DNA from: Phycomyces nitens
Taxonomy: Eukaryota; Mucoromycota; Mucoromycetes; Mucorales; Phycomycetaceae
DNA: 64,000 nucleotides
Direction of reading: 5' to 3'
NCBI GenBank assembly: GCA_022702545.1
Contig: JAHRBC010000001.1
Coordinates: 7,812,001 to 7,876,000 of the forward strand
Shown here one piece after another: positions 10,704 to 28,428 of the stretch. Both the position numbers and the translations under genes were made by a program. Each line of letters starts with the position of its first letter. The stretch's first letter is position 1. The notes under the pieces are model-generated. The model was not told where the DNA came from, made no database searches, and saw nothing but the letters and a program-made list of their open reading frames with translations.

Positions 10704-11925
10704 CTACTGGAGGAATGCGTTCATGTCAAACTCGGTTTGGCCAGGTGCTTTGACCGCCACACCACGTTCAGTCACAATTGCAGAAATGAGTTCACTAGGA
10801 GTAACATCAAAGCTAGGATTCCACACACACACACCCTGAGCAGCAGTGCGCACAGTAGCAGGGATATTCTTTCCCTCCAACAAACCAGTGACAGTAACCA
10901 ACTCTTCAGCAGGACGTTGCTCAATCACAATATCTTTTCCACTCTTGGTCGACAGGTCGATCGAGGTCGAGGGAGCGGCAACAATGAAAAGAATATTGTG
11001 GTGTTTGGCAGTAATGGCGAGCTGGTAGGTGCCAATCTTGTTTGCAGTGTCTCCATTGGCAGCAACCCGGTCAGCACCAACAACAATTGCCTGCACATTG
11101 GGGTTCTGCTGCAACAAAGCAGATGCCATGGAGTCGCAGATCAAGGTGGCAGGAATATTCTCATACACCAATTCGTAAGCTGTCAAGCGGGAGCCTTGGT
11201 TGTAAGGGCGAGTTTCGGTGCAATAGGCATGCTTCAATTGGCCGTTTTGGTGAAGATCACGAATGATGCCAAGTGCAGTTCCCCATCCAGCAGTTGCCAA
11301 GGATCTTATAAAATATCGTTATTACCTTTACAAGTATTCACCACAACTTACCCAGTGTTGCAATGGGTCAGGACACGAATATCTTTTTTGTTTTTGCAAT
11401 TGTCGACAATAAAGGAAGCACCGTGCTTGCCAATGTTCTTATTGTCCTGTACATCATCCACCAACATCTTTTCGGCTGCATTAATATAAGCGTCTGTAAC
11501 GTCAGAAGGGCTAGTGGCCTTTTTGGCAGCATTTTCAATCACAATCGACAGTTTGTTTGCAGCATCAAAAAGGTTGACAGCAGTGGGTCGCGATGTCTTT
11601 AGGTATTCGAGCGAGGAGTTTAGGAATTCGACAGCCTGGGGAACCGTCTTGAACTCATGCTTAGCTGCCCGAGTAGCAACGTCCACAGCAAGTGAAAGTG
11701 CGGCAACAATGGCAATAGCAGGTGCACCACGGGTCTTCATGGTCTTGATTGCTGCATGACCATCTTGGATATTGAGAATGGGTTCAAAGATAGTCTCATG
11801 GGGAAGAGCAAGCTGATCGAGAATCAAAAGGCTGCCAGGGGTATACTTGATAGCCTCGAGGGTTCTGTTTGCTGGGTGGACATTAGTGACTGTTTGTTCT
11901 TTCGAGACTGTTGCTTACCACTCAT
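10704..11925 (-). CDS. MRI1: Methylthioribose-1-phosphate isomerase (Mri1, eIF2B-like fold)
   Basis: Mri1 converts 5-methylthioribose-1-phosphate to 5-methylthioribulose-1-phosphate in the methionine salvage pathway. Exons 11925-11919, 11871-11352 and 11304-10704 give 1,128 nt, 375 residues, the usual size. Family marks: the N-terminal [12 protein letters not shown] loop, [19 protein letters not shown] around the second splice site (the conserved Cys is present), [35 protein letters not shown] with the catalytic Asp, and [17 protein letters not shown] at the end. Exon 1 is only 7 nt (ATGAGTG) before a GTAAGC donor; the intron contains a CACTAATG branch-site-like motif. A longer ATG in another frame lies inside this intron and was rejected. 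It shares a 221-bp promoter region with the Bye1-like gene. Confidence 0.93.
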
Positions 11926-12146
11926 TGAATTAATATAGAAAAGATTGGCTTTACATTCTGACATGTCCAGAGCTTTATTGAGATGAAAAAAAAAAGACCA
12001 GCGGAGATGACGCCTTTGTGACTGCTTAATCCGCTTCTTTATAAACACAAACGTCCATGGGGGAGGTTGAAGAAAGCCATCTGTCTATCCAAAGAATATC
12101 CTTAATTGCTTGCGTCTAGATAATAGCTAGCCCACACTAATAGCCA
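11926..12146. promoter_or_regulatory. Shared promoter region of Mri1 and the Bye1-like gene
   Basis: Divergent start codons at 11925 (-) and 12147 (+) leave 221 bp. No specific element was identified; the call rests on geometry. Confidence 0.45.
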
Positions 12147-15100
12147 ATGGATATACACAACTTTGAAGAGTACCTCGACTTACATGATCCTCTTGACAGC
12201 AAACAAGACACTGAACAGTCCCTAGAGTTAGTATCCGAGACTTCTGCACAGGCAATCACACTCCCCAATAATAACTGGGAATCGCATCAAGATATTTTGG
12301 GTAATACTTTGGATCCAACCAATTCAATGGAACACTTTATTTTTCCAATGGACAATAGTAGCTGGAATGTGCTTGGTCAAACAGACCAAACTCCCGACAA
12401 CTTACCAGGAATAAATTTGGAGACTCACTCTGGCATTCCAGCGTCACAAGATACAGCCACAAATACGACCGCGCCTGTGAATCTGACTGACCTGTCCCAT
12501 TTCCTTCCACCCCGTTTCCTCATGCATTCCGAACACCAAATCTTGCCTACTCCAACTCCAACCCCAACCCCAACAGCACCACAAGAAGAACAAGAAGAAC
12601 AAGTAGAAGCTTTACAGCATTTGGAAGACCAAGAATTTCCCACGCCTGCACAAAAAAGTCCTAGCGATGGCACAATCTCACCAGCTAAATTGTCACAGTC
12701 TGATACCTCTGCACAGCCCGAGACTGACAAGGAAGAAAGTGGTCGAATGATGACACGCCTCCGGAGGCGAAGATCGACAGTACAGGAAAAGGGAAATGAA
12801 AAGGCGGCGGCTACAACAGAGCCAAAGAGAAAGAGAGTCAAGAAACTGTATTGTATCTGCCAGCAGCCTTACAATGGAGACCCGATGGTTCAATGCGGGC
12901 AATGCGAAGAATGGTAATTATACATGCAAAAATACCAGAGACGTATGGATTAGCCCAGAGTACTAACCCATACAATTTATCCAGGTTTCATTGTGCGTGT
13001 GTCAAACTCGATCCTGAAGAGGCCGAGGATCTTGACTGGGTGTGTGAGAAGTGCATTGAGAAAAAGGTTGTCAAGGAAAAGGCTGATGCTGAGGCTGAGG
13101 CGACAGGATCAGGAGCAGCACAGGCAGCAGTATCATCATTAGCAGGAGCAACCGCAGAAGCGACTGCTCCTACTTTTACAGCTGTGCTCAGTACTGCGGC
13201 TACGAATGCAGCTGCTGCCACTGCTACTACTGATGCTCACCCAGAACAACCTACTGGAGAGCCAAACGCCGTTTCGCCTACAAAGTCTGCTAATCCAACA
13301 GCCGATTTAAAGACTGGAGACCTAGATGTGGAGAAAGGTAAGAATTCTGTTTTATGTTTACTACTATTGGGAGTATCCCAAAAAATACTATTGGGTGTTC
13401 GTGGGATAGACGTGATTGTGAATGGTCAAGGAGACCATATCTTCAAAAATCACCATTTGGTGAATGGTAAAACACACAGAAATGAAATATTTTTGCCAAA
13501 AAAAAAAGCCAAAGAAGACGTATGGACAGGAAGAAGGAAGACATACGTAAAACACCATTTTCTATCTATTCCCCCCCGTCCCATCTCTTTCCTTTTGTAA
13601 TATAGTCAATATTTTAAGCGCGAAAACCAAAAAGATGCCAGGAAATATCTGTTTCTGTTATCGCGTCTGATTGCATTTCTTTCTACACTTTGCTTTGAAC
13701 TATCAAAGTGATTGTCTGCCCTTTATGTATACATGTATATATATATATATATATATATTTCTTGCGATACATGTCGCAGAAGATCTTTCAATGGAAAAAG
13801 ATGGGGTTCAATGCTATTTATGTGGCGAACTACCCTCTTTTTCTATAGATCTTCTTTACTTTGTATATGTATTCGTATGAGGTCTTACCTTCTGTCTGTT
13901 GCCATGCGTTTGTCTGGAATATAAACAAGTTGCATGGATTTTAATCAACAAAAAACTAGAATACTTTAAATGATATAAACCCCAATGATGATTACATGGA
14001 CGAGTTACGTTTTATTTTCTGACCAAAGTTACTTACCTTTATATTCTTTATGTTACAGCCAAGGAATCAAATAAGACTCCACCTCTAGCAGAAAGGGCGT
14101 TCTTACCGAATTCCATGACGACTCTAGACAAGCCAAAAAGATCACCAGAAAAGGTAAAGATAAGAATATTAAATTGTAGATACTAAATGTTTATATAGAC
14201 TTATGGTGGACGACACATGCGCAACTTGACAAACCAGGGAAAATGTCTCTACCCACCTTGCCAAAATAAAACACGCGTAGATTCCTATTGCAGTGACATT
14301 TGTGCTCGTGCGGATGCCATGCGTCAGAAAGCAAAGGACTTTGAGTACCTAGGCGAGGTTGAAGAGTCGCGTGCTAGCCAAAGACGTTCTAGAAGCACTT
14401 CTGGTACTTCTGCACTTGAAAAATCCAGCCTGGCACTTGGGCACCACAAGAAGCCTTCAATTAGCATCAGCACCAGTTCAAGTGGACCAAACTCGCCCAT
14501 ATTTGAGCTTCAGTCACCAAACCAATCTGCTACAGAAGAAAATCCTATTCGAAAGAACGTGGTCAAGAACATGACAACCATCCTCAAGTCTATCATGGAT
14601 ACTGCTCTTGAAAACGAACCAACTCTTTTTGACTCCGAGTCTGATCAAGAATCTCAAGATAAGCAAACTATGACTGAAGATGATGATTTGGCTACAAAAG
14701 AACCAGCCCATGTGACCACAGTAGCCTTGGATCCCACAGACAGCGGAGTTCCTGAATCAATCCCTGTACCTGAGATCACAAGCTTGGAGGCCACTTTGAA
14801 TACGGTGGCCACAGATCTTATCGTGGCAGATGGCACTGTCCCATACGATAATGACACACAAGGCACAACTTCAAACACTCCAGTTCCACAAGCAGAGCCA
14901 GAGCAAATCAACACTGACCCAAACACTACAAATATAGAAAAGTCCCCAGCCAAGTCGAGATCTACACAAACCATGGCTGAAGAGTTGGCCCAGCTAATAG
15001 AAGAAGCCATGTATCTCCAATTGGGCGATCCCGTATCCCAAGCCAACAAGCCACTCAAGTGTGGTGAGAAATACAAAGGAAAATTCAGAACATTGCTCTA

Positions 15101-16307
15101 TAACCTCAAAGACAAGGCCAACAAAGTATTCCAGATCAGAGTCATCACTGGAGAACTTACTCCTGATGAGCTCATCAAGATGTCTTCTGAAGACATGGCT
15201 AACCCCGAGCTGAAATCAATGTCAGAGACCCTGCGCAAGAAGAGTATAAAGAATTCTGTTCTAAAGGTCCAAAACATACCTTTTATCAAAAAGACTCACA
15301 AGGGTGATATCATCATGATACCAAAGGGAGAAAATGAATATGGTGATGACTCTAACAAGGCAAAACAGCTGGAACAAGAGATGGTCATGGTCTATCAAAA
15401 CAACGAGAGGACTGGCGAGGACGACGTGCCAGGAACCGAGTCTGATGTGTTTCCAGACAGCAGAAAGTCCAGCATCAGCACAACTCCCACACAAGCACGC
15501 CACGATCCTCTGGACGATATCCTGGCTCGCATTGGTGTCTCGACCGATGGAATGCGGGAGGATTCTAATAAGCGCGCAGGTGTGGGACTTGCTGGATCTG
15601 ACCGAAATAAGAAACGAAAGCCAACCTTTGATGTTGAAAAGTTGCTGGGGGACGAAGATATTCAATTGGAAATTGGCAGCGATGATGAGGGGATCATTAC
15701 CACTCGTCGTACAAGTGATGGCGAGACCGTGCGTGTGGACAATATTGAGGTTGACCAGACGCCAAAGTTGCCCAGTATTTGGAAAGGCAGAGTGAACATG
15801 CCTCAGGTTGCTGAATTCGAGGCAGTGGCGCGTCAAGTAGGAGGTCGTCCTCTTAGTGATACTGAATGGGCTGATGTGCTTTCTCCTACCATGTGGATCG
15901 AGGGACGGATACCACAGGACAGGGTGACCACATACGTATCTCAAACACAATATTCCTCTAGTCGAGAGATTATATTACTTGAAATTGAGCCTTCAACATT
16001 GCTTCCTGATGCAGCCAAGGAGGCCAAAGATTCTAATCTTAGACAGTCGGACACACTCTTAAAATACTTTAATTCTCGGCAAAGATACGGTGTGGTGGGG
16101 CACAACAAGACAAAGGTCAAGGACTTTTATCTTATTCCTCTTTACAAGGCGCATGATATTCCTGATTGCCTTTACGTTGTCCGGATTGAAGAGTCAAAGC
16201 GTGATTGTGACTTATTTCTCGGTGTCCTTATTCTCACCAAACAACCAGAACAACGGCCGTTACCAATCCCAGCAGCTTACCAAAACCACCCTCCCTACGA
16301 ACCCTAA
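12147..16307 (+). CDS. Bye1-like transcription factor with PHD, TFIIS central and SPOC domains
   Basis: Bye1 and its animal relatives (PHF3, DIDO) bind RNA polymerase II and modified histone H3. Exons 12147-12913, 12985-13337, 14059-14153 and 14199-16307 give 3,324 nt, 1,107 residues. Domains in order: an acidic/proline-rich N-terminus with a TPTPTP run; a PHD finger at about 234-285 (CICQQPYNGDPMVQCGQCEEWFHC); an Ala-rich linker; a short Cys motif near 421 (CLYPPCQNK, then YCSDIC); a TFIIS central domain at about 660-780 (AELAQ-like start MAEELAQLIEEAMY, KYKGKFRTLLYNLKD, LTPDELIKMSSEDMAN); and a SPOC domain at about 933-1085 starting IWKGRVNMPQVAEF. TFIIS-M plus SPOC after a PHD is diagnostic for this group. 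Intron 2 is about 720 nt, roughly ten times the local norm. Nuclear; a histone methyl-lysine reader role is inferred from the PHD. Confidence 0.88.
13338..14058 (+). other. Unusually long intron of the Bye1-like gene
   Basis: Donor GTAAGA at 13338 and acceptor TTACAG ending at 14058; skipping it preserves frame. It includes an A9 run, a C7 run and a TATATA run near 13737-13760. No conserved exon was found in it, though an unannotated alternative exon cannot be excluded. Confidence 0.5.
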
Positions 16308-18537
16308 GGATAATATATATTTCTCACCCAACATTCCCCCCCCTTTCCCTCTACCTCATCCTAGTAACCATTATTTCTTAAAGATCAATAAATATGTCCA
16401 TTTCATAAAACACCAATTCTTGTTTTACGGCAGCGGAAATGCGTTAATGCCTTCCGAGAATTAAGGAATCTCGGCGAAAATTACGAGACGATCATCTGGT
16501 TAACAAGGAACGGAGAAGTGGATTATCCGTCGCTTTCACTTGTTTATATAACCTTGTTGACTTTATGATTATCACAAGGCAGCATGTATTTATAAGCATT
16601 TAAATTAAAAAAAAATATATAGCATATATTGATACAAAGAACATTAGTGGATTAAATGTGGGCGTAATTATTATATGATTATATTTTGTAAATTTGGTTA
16701 ATGCCTATTGAATCAGCTTAAAAGAGAAGAAAAGGAAAGGCTTAAAGAGCATGGCTTTTCTTTTATTGTTATTCTCATGACCAAGCCTTTTATTCCTGGG
16801 TTGCCTAAGCGCGGGTTTTCGATTAGAGTCCAAAGAAATGGAGAACCTAAATATATTCAAACTGTTTATTTTTGATATTCCAGGCTGAATACGTCGATCT
16901 TTTGTCACTTTGTACGGGATATCAGCCGCGAGAGCAAATTCTTAAAATAAACCAAATGTGTACGTGTGTCTAGGGACCTGGTGTTACGGTGCAAAAGAAG
17001 AGAATATGTTTTGTGCCTCTATTCTTATGACAATTGTACCAGAATGAAGTTTACCCGACCTATATATTCGAGGCTTGGCAATCAAATGAAAAAGAAAGAG
17101 AAAGAGATTTTCCTTGCGATCATCAAATAAGCCGTTGGGCCATGAAGATCCTGAGACTCTAGGACAAATTAATTAAGCTGTCCAATCCAGCCGAGCCAGA
17201 TAAATTATGACTTGATTTGGGTTTTACCACAGAGAGAAAAAATATACAAAAAATATACACTCTTGTACGTCCCCTAAAGACATATTTTATTGTTTTACCG
17301 AGAGTACAAAGAGATACCACAGAACTTGGATCATACTTTTATAATCAATAAAGGAGTATCTTGCACTGACAGTGAGTTAAATCCAGATAGAATAAAAAGT
17401 AATGCTTAATTAGCCAGTCTAATGAGGTAAGGGATCAGCCTGTTTTTGGCTGCCATATAAACATGCTTAATCAATCAATGTATGCCTTTCTGTATATGCT
17501 TATTTTTCAGAGTGATCAATGTTACTCTGCAACCTTGAATTGGTCTCTTTTGAATTAGTCTGTCATTGGTTGCTTCCCAATTCTTTATCAATCACCTTGG
17601 ATACCAGCTTTTCATGGCAGGCCTACAGCACCTTTTGTATTAGTCAGGATTCATTGTTCTTTTCACTTTGGCGTACAGACTGGCATGGGAGTCTTGATAT
17701 TTTTGACTCGAGTCCTACATGCATCTCTCCTTTTTGTGCCACGTTTCACAAGTATACCCATGGATGCTGGTAACTGTCTAATTCTTTTCTCCAGTCGCTG
17801 ACGAAACCTTTACGGATCGGGAAGTAGTCAGTATAACCAAGTAGCAAAACGAAAAAAATGGGGACCAAGTCAAAGGAGTGTGAGAGAATGAAATCCAACA
17901 AAGGCACTATGGTGCTAATTATTTAGCTTTTACTCTGTTCATGGCTTTGGATGTACATTATATGTCCAGATCTCTAAATATATCCTTTTCTAGGGGTTCC
18001 GAAGAAGTTCTCAAGCCCAGTAGTAAGGAATAGAGATGATAATAATAATAAAAAAACAGACGAAGCAATAAATAGCTACGAGTTACCAAACTAGGATTGT
18101 TGTCAAGGTAATAAAGCGGCTAGAAACACTCCATCGGTATCTGCTTCCAGCTTGTCTTTCTTTTTTCCTTTTATTCGTATATATAAAAGTTTAAAAATAT
18201 ATATAAATTCATATTTATATATATATATTTTGTACCTAAAATTCAAAGGTATTTAAATAGCCCAACCCAAGCGAAATCAAGTCCCCGTTCCTGTCTTTAT
18301 TTAACCCCCCAATCTCATTCCACTCCACTCTTTCTGTGGCTTCCTCATCATTCTCTTCATTATTGTATATATACATTCATTCAACCATGTTAAACAGTGA
18401 TTCCACATCTGTAAATTGTCTAGGTATATTAAAAAAACCATTTGGACTATATCCACCTCACAATTGAATAAATTTCAATTATCTATTTCTCAACACTAAA
18501 GCCGTCTTTATGTTATTTCTTACTTGTAGCCACTGGC
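16308..18537. other. Long spacer without a recognisable gene
   Basis: About 2.2 kb of AT-rich DNA between the Bye1-like gene and the PH-domain gene. Several open frames of 60-85 codons are present but none has a family motif or a plausible splice continuation. The part around 18240-18530, with pyrimidine-rich stretches and TATATATT, probably holds the promoter and 5' UTR of the PH-domain gene. No tRNA-like fold was noticed. Confidence 0.4.
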
Positions 18538-19655
18538 ATGCCATGGCAGCGTAAAAAGAGCACCCAATGGCCCGCTGTTCTCAATAAAATACGATCCTAT
18601 TCCCAATTCTCTCACTCCTCGGTGTCCATACCAATCTCAGTCGCATCCGAACAAGTCGAACCTGAAGTTGACACATCATCAGAAGCACCCAAAGACGATA
18701 ATCTCGATCTCGAACCACCACAATATGATGATCCTATTCACCCCTGGACATCGATTTTCCCAGCTTATCTCTCTCAGCGAACAGTAGAGCCAAGAGAGGA
18801 AGAAGGGAGAGAGGTTCTACCGGAATACGAATGCACCATCTTCAAAATGGGATTTGTGCGAGTGAAACGCGAAATGGAACGGCCCAAGGTTGAATCAAAA
18901 GACCGAGCATGGAAGTGAGTAAATTTATCTACAGTTGTCATGGTTACGAAGTCTACTTTATTGGTAGTCATGGTGACCATTGTTTTATGTACATATATTT
19001 ATTTTTAAACTTTTTACATGCACATACACACCTGGTTTGGCCTGGCTTGGCTTGACCTGGCTTGGCTTGGCTTGGCTAATGTGCAATATCCAACTAATTA
19101 TTATTGGACTTTATTTCATTTTACTTCATTTGACGGATTTGATTCTTTCCATGTGGAAAATTCATTCAATTACCATTTTACTTTGGACTCTTTTATATTT
19201 TTTATTTATATATATATATTTCTAGCACTAAAAGTATTGCTTTTTTCTTATTCTGTAAACCAATTACTCACACTGTCACTGTCATAATTAGGAAACTCTA
19301 TCTAGTCCTCTGGGGAACAACAATTCATGCCTACAAGATCGAACAATACCAAGGAATGAAGCCAGTGTGGTCTTTTTCAATGCAATCGGCCGAGGCAGGC
19401 ATGGCCCCAGATTATCTAAAGTACCGGAACGTATTTCGGCTGCGAGTTAGCAATGGTCCACAGATGTTAATTAGGTTACCACTGGAGGAAGAGCAAGTTT
19501 TATGGATTGAGCACCTTCAGGCGTCTGCTAATGTGAGTCCAGACCTCGATGTCCGCCCAATGCCACGGTTTATTACTCTGACAACTCGTCGCCGGAGGGA
19601 ACGGGCACTGCGCACTGCTGGACAGAGCGAACCTGTCGAGCCATCATTGATATAA
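18538..19655 (+). CDS. PH-domain-containing protein of unknown role
   Basis: Two exons (18538-18914 and 19292-19655, donor GTGAGT, acceptor TTAG) give 741 nt, 246 residues. The region from about residue 97 reads as a pleckstrin-homology domain: LPEYECTIFKMGFVRVKREM (strand 1-2), then AWKKLYLVLWGTTIHAYK (strand 3-4 with the typical W/K pattern), VFRLRVSNGPQMLIRLP and a C-terminal helix EEEQVLWIEHLQASAN containing the near-invariant Trp. The N-terminus is serine-rich and probably disordered; the tail is Arg-rich (TTRRRRERALR). PH domains often bind phosphoinositides, but no specific ligand can be read. The intron (377 nt) contains a run of CTTGG repeats near 19037-19075. No closer family was recognised. 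Confidence 0.7.
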
Positions 19656-20001
19656 AATAAAAAATAAAAAAAAAGAGAAAGGAAGGAGGAGGTGGTGGTT
19701 GGTTGCTTATTTTGGTGTGCCACATGAATGGAAATTAGGGGAAGGAGTCACGCTCTTATGTGACGCGGGATTGTAGGATGGGGGAGAAGGGACCTTTAAG
19801 GCTCTCCTTTTTCTGCTTCCTTTCTCTGTCCGCTTTTTTATCGCTCGACACTCTTTTCTTGCATCCATTTTTGGTTGCTTTTCCCTAATTATTCTCAAGG
19901 GCTTGTTTAAAATAAAAAAGAAAGACTTGATTTATAGGCAGCTGTAGATTGTGCGCTGCAACATCAAAAAAAAAAAGCCTGAATAAGCCAAAGATTCCAC
20001 A
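19656..20001. other. Spacer before Med15
   Basis: Holds the 3' flank of the PH-domain gene and the presumed promoter/5' UTR of Med15, ending in an A11 tract at 19966-19976. Nothing else recognised. Confidence 0.4.
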
Positions 20002-25926
<5,925 letters not shown>

Positions 25927-26559
25927 TAGTAGACAAGACTTTCTCGCTCTCGCTCTCTCTCTTTTTTATTTTTTTTAAAAAAAGGGCATACCAAGCACAA
26001 GCATATCTTTCATTCACCTTTTGGAATTTACAAACATCCGCGCATCCACGACAAAAGACATACACATACACATACACATACATATACATACACCTATATA
26101 AAAACCATACTTTTTCGCTTACATATATTTATTATACATACATAATATTCAGAATTCATAGAGTATAATTATGACTTGAATATTGTTTATGACAGGAATC
26201 AGGGTGAATATTGATCAAGCCCTTGATATCCTATTACAATATATATATATATATAGTCCCAAATATCAGCTACAAATTTGTACCTAGAGTTGTTCAACTG
26301 TATGGCTGTCAAATTCTCTCTCTTTACAGCCATAATGATATAAATTTAGACACTCGCAATAAATTAACAATAGCAAAAGGTATTGGCTAAAAGGCAGGAT
26401 TCATTCATTTATACTTTTGTACAAAGTCTTGCATCCATTTGCTAGAAAATAAAATTCAAGATCCTTTGGATTTGTTAAAGTGTACTATATAGATCTGTGT
26501 GTCACAGCTGTGATAGATTTAAAGTGAAAGATGAGTCAATCTGTAACTATTCTTCAATT
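25927..26559. other. Spacer with Med15 3' flank and sideroflexin promoter
   Basis: Holds a CTCTCT run at 25947-25960, an ACATAC microsatellite at 26060-26090 and a TATATA run near 26242. No coding feature recognised. Confidence 0.4.
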
Positions 26560-27974
26560 ATGTCCACTTTCCAACCTTTAGACCTGTGTGAGTCTCACCT
26601 AGGCATATATATATTTATGTATACAGAATCACAAACTGGTTTTATTTAGCAAAGCCTCGGTACCCTCAATCGACTTATTGGGGACGCGTTCGCCATTTCA
26701 TCAATGTTACCGATCCTAGGTAGATTACAATGTCAATTTGAACAAGCAAGATTGATTTATACTATCAATCTTTAGAACTCTATTTGTGACAAAGACCCAG
26801 CTCGAGAATGCAAAGCATCTTTTGGCAGACTACAAGGCAAACCCTACCCCAGACGCTGACCCTGAGACGCTCTGGAAAGCCAAGAAGAGTACGTAGGCCA
26901 GGCCAAATACACGGTACTAACACTGTGTTATCTAGTCATCGACTCTACTTTGCACCCTGATACAGGAAAACCCATCTTTCTGCCTTTCCGAATGTCATGT
27001 TTTGTACCAACAAACATGATATTGGTGGCAGGAATGCTGATGCCAAACCCTTCTGTAAATACACTAAGCGGTCTGACAAGAAAGTAATCTAATAATAATG
27101 ATGTATGCCCTTTAGGTCAAGAGTATTCTGTTTTGGCAATGGGCTAACCAGAGTGTAAATATCGCCTTCAACTCTGCAAACGCAAACAAGACGACGCCCA
27201 TGAGTGTGCAAGAGACAGCTGGTAAAAAGAGTGATGGGATTATGATCAACGATGGATCCTCATGTATCTGTAGTCGCGTATGTCTCGGCTGTCACCACCT
27301 CGTGTGCATTGGCTGTTGGACTGTCTCAGACAGTGCCTCGTCTCAAAGTATCGCCTTCCATTAAATCATTGATGATCAAGATGGTGCCCTTTACAGCCGT
27401 AGCTACTGCAGGAACAGTCAACGTGTTTTTGATGAGAGGAAAGGAAATCAGGCAAGTGAATGATTGACTGGAGATTGAGATGTTATTAACTCTTGGTAAT
27501 AGAGATGGCATTGATGTCTATACAGCCGATGGAGAATCGGTTGGAAAGTCAAAGGAGGCTGGCCTAGCAGCTGTATCTCAGGTAGAGTTGTCATGTACTT
27601 GGACATTTCTTAATATCCTCCCCACCCATTGGTTATAGGTGGCAATCTCTCGTGTGCTGACAACTGCACCTGTCCTGATCGTTCCTCCCTTGCTGCTTAA
27701 CCAGTTCCAAAAGACCAAGTTTATCCAAGCCAACCCTCGACTGGTGGTCCCATTGAACCTTGGTGTGTTTGGCCCATTGAATATCAACCCATTCTAAACC
27801 ATTTTTTTTCTAGGTCTCATCACTCTATCAATCATGACAGCCCTTCCGGCAGCAATTGCTGTATTCCCCCAGAGAGGAGAGCTCTCGACCGACAAGATGG
27901 AAGACAAATTCCATAACCTCAAGGATAAAGAGAATAGACCAGTCAAGGTGCTTTACTATAACAAGGGCCTTTGA
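26560..27974 (+). CDS. Sideroflexin, mitochondrial inner-membrane amino acid transporter
   Basis: Sideroflexins are mitochondrial carriers; human SFXN1 imports serine for one-carbon metabolism. The N-terminus reads LDLSKPRY, QSTYWGRVRHF, across an intron that splits Ser (donor GTGAGT at 26588, acceptor TTAG at 26649). The family signature HPDTGKPIFLPFRMS is present, followed by VPTNMILVAGML, FWQWANQSVNIAFNSANAN, a second conserved block, ISRVLTTAPVLIVPPLLL and PLNLGLITLSI. At least seven introns of about 50-80 nt break the gene. The predicted size is about 330 residues, as usual. Several hydrophobic segments fit the five-helix topology. The start MSTFQPLDL was chosen because it is the only ATG in frame with exon 2 through a consensus donor. 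The particular substrate in this fungus is unknown. Confidence 0.88.
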
Positions 27975-28428
27975 TAAAAAAATGTATAATTATTTTGGCT
28001 GTCACATTTCGATTTGGCGTGTCTTGGATTTATCGTTGTACAAGCATCAACATCTTGTGTTTCAATCAACATCTCCAGGTCTAAACGATGGGGGAGAAAG
28101 TGACCTTTTAAATAGAGTAATCTTTGTGTTTATGGGGTTCCCTTGACCTACCTACCTACTTTTTATTTTATTTTTATTTTTATTTAGATGTATAATTATC
28201 TCGTGCCAAAGATTAATTTCCAAATGAGAATACCATTTGACCTCTGTACTTTCGCCAAGATCATAAAGGTGGCTCACAGTATCCTAATGACTGTCAGTAA
28301 AGAGTGATTCCTTTCTTTGTCATACAGTAAAGAACCCTTAATTATTTCTTCTTGTTGGCTCCGACCAGCAAATAAGAATAATAATAAAACTCTTTATTTC
28401 TCTTTCTCTCTTTCACCTTTCTCTAAAC
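27975..28428. other. Spacer, nothing recognised
   Basis: AT-rich, with a TTTTA run at 28162-28186 and a pyrimidine-rich stretch just before the aminotransferase start (28391-28425), a common feature of fungal promoters. No gene recognised. Confidence 0.4.

Noticed and set aside
10737..11489. 250-residue plus-strand frame
   Set aside because: Antisense shadow of the Mri1 gene, which has full family motifs and consistent splicing.
11824..12048. Alternative start for Mri1 (MSTQQTEPS frame)
   Set aside because: It is out of frame with the conserved Mri1 sequence; the 7-nt first exon with GTAAGC donor gives a correct frame and total length.
16705..17773. Frames of 67 and 84 codons in the long spacer
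   Set aside because: No recognisable motif and length expected by chance; reported only as spacer.
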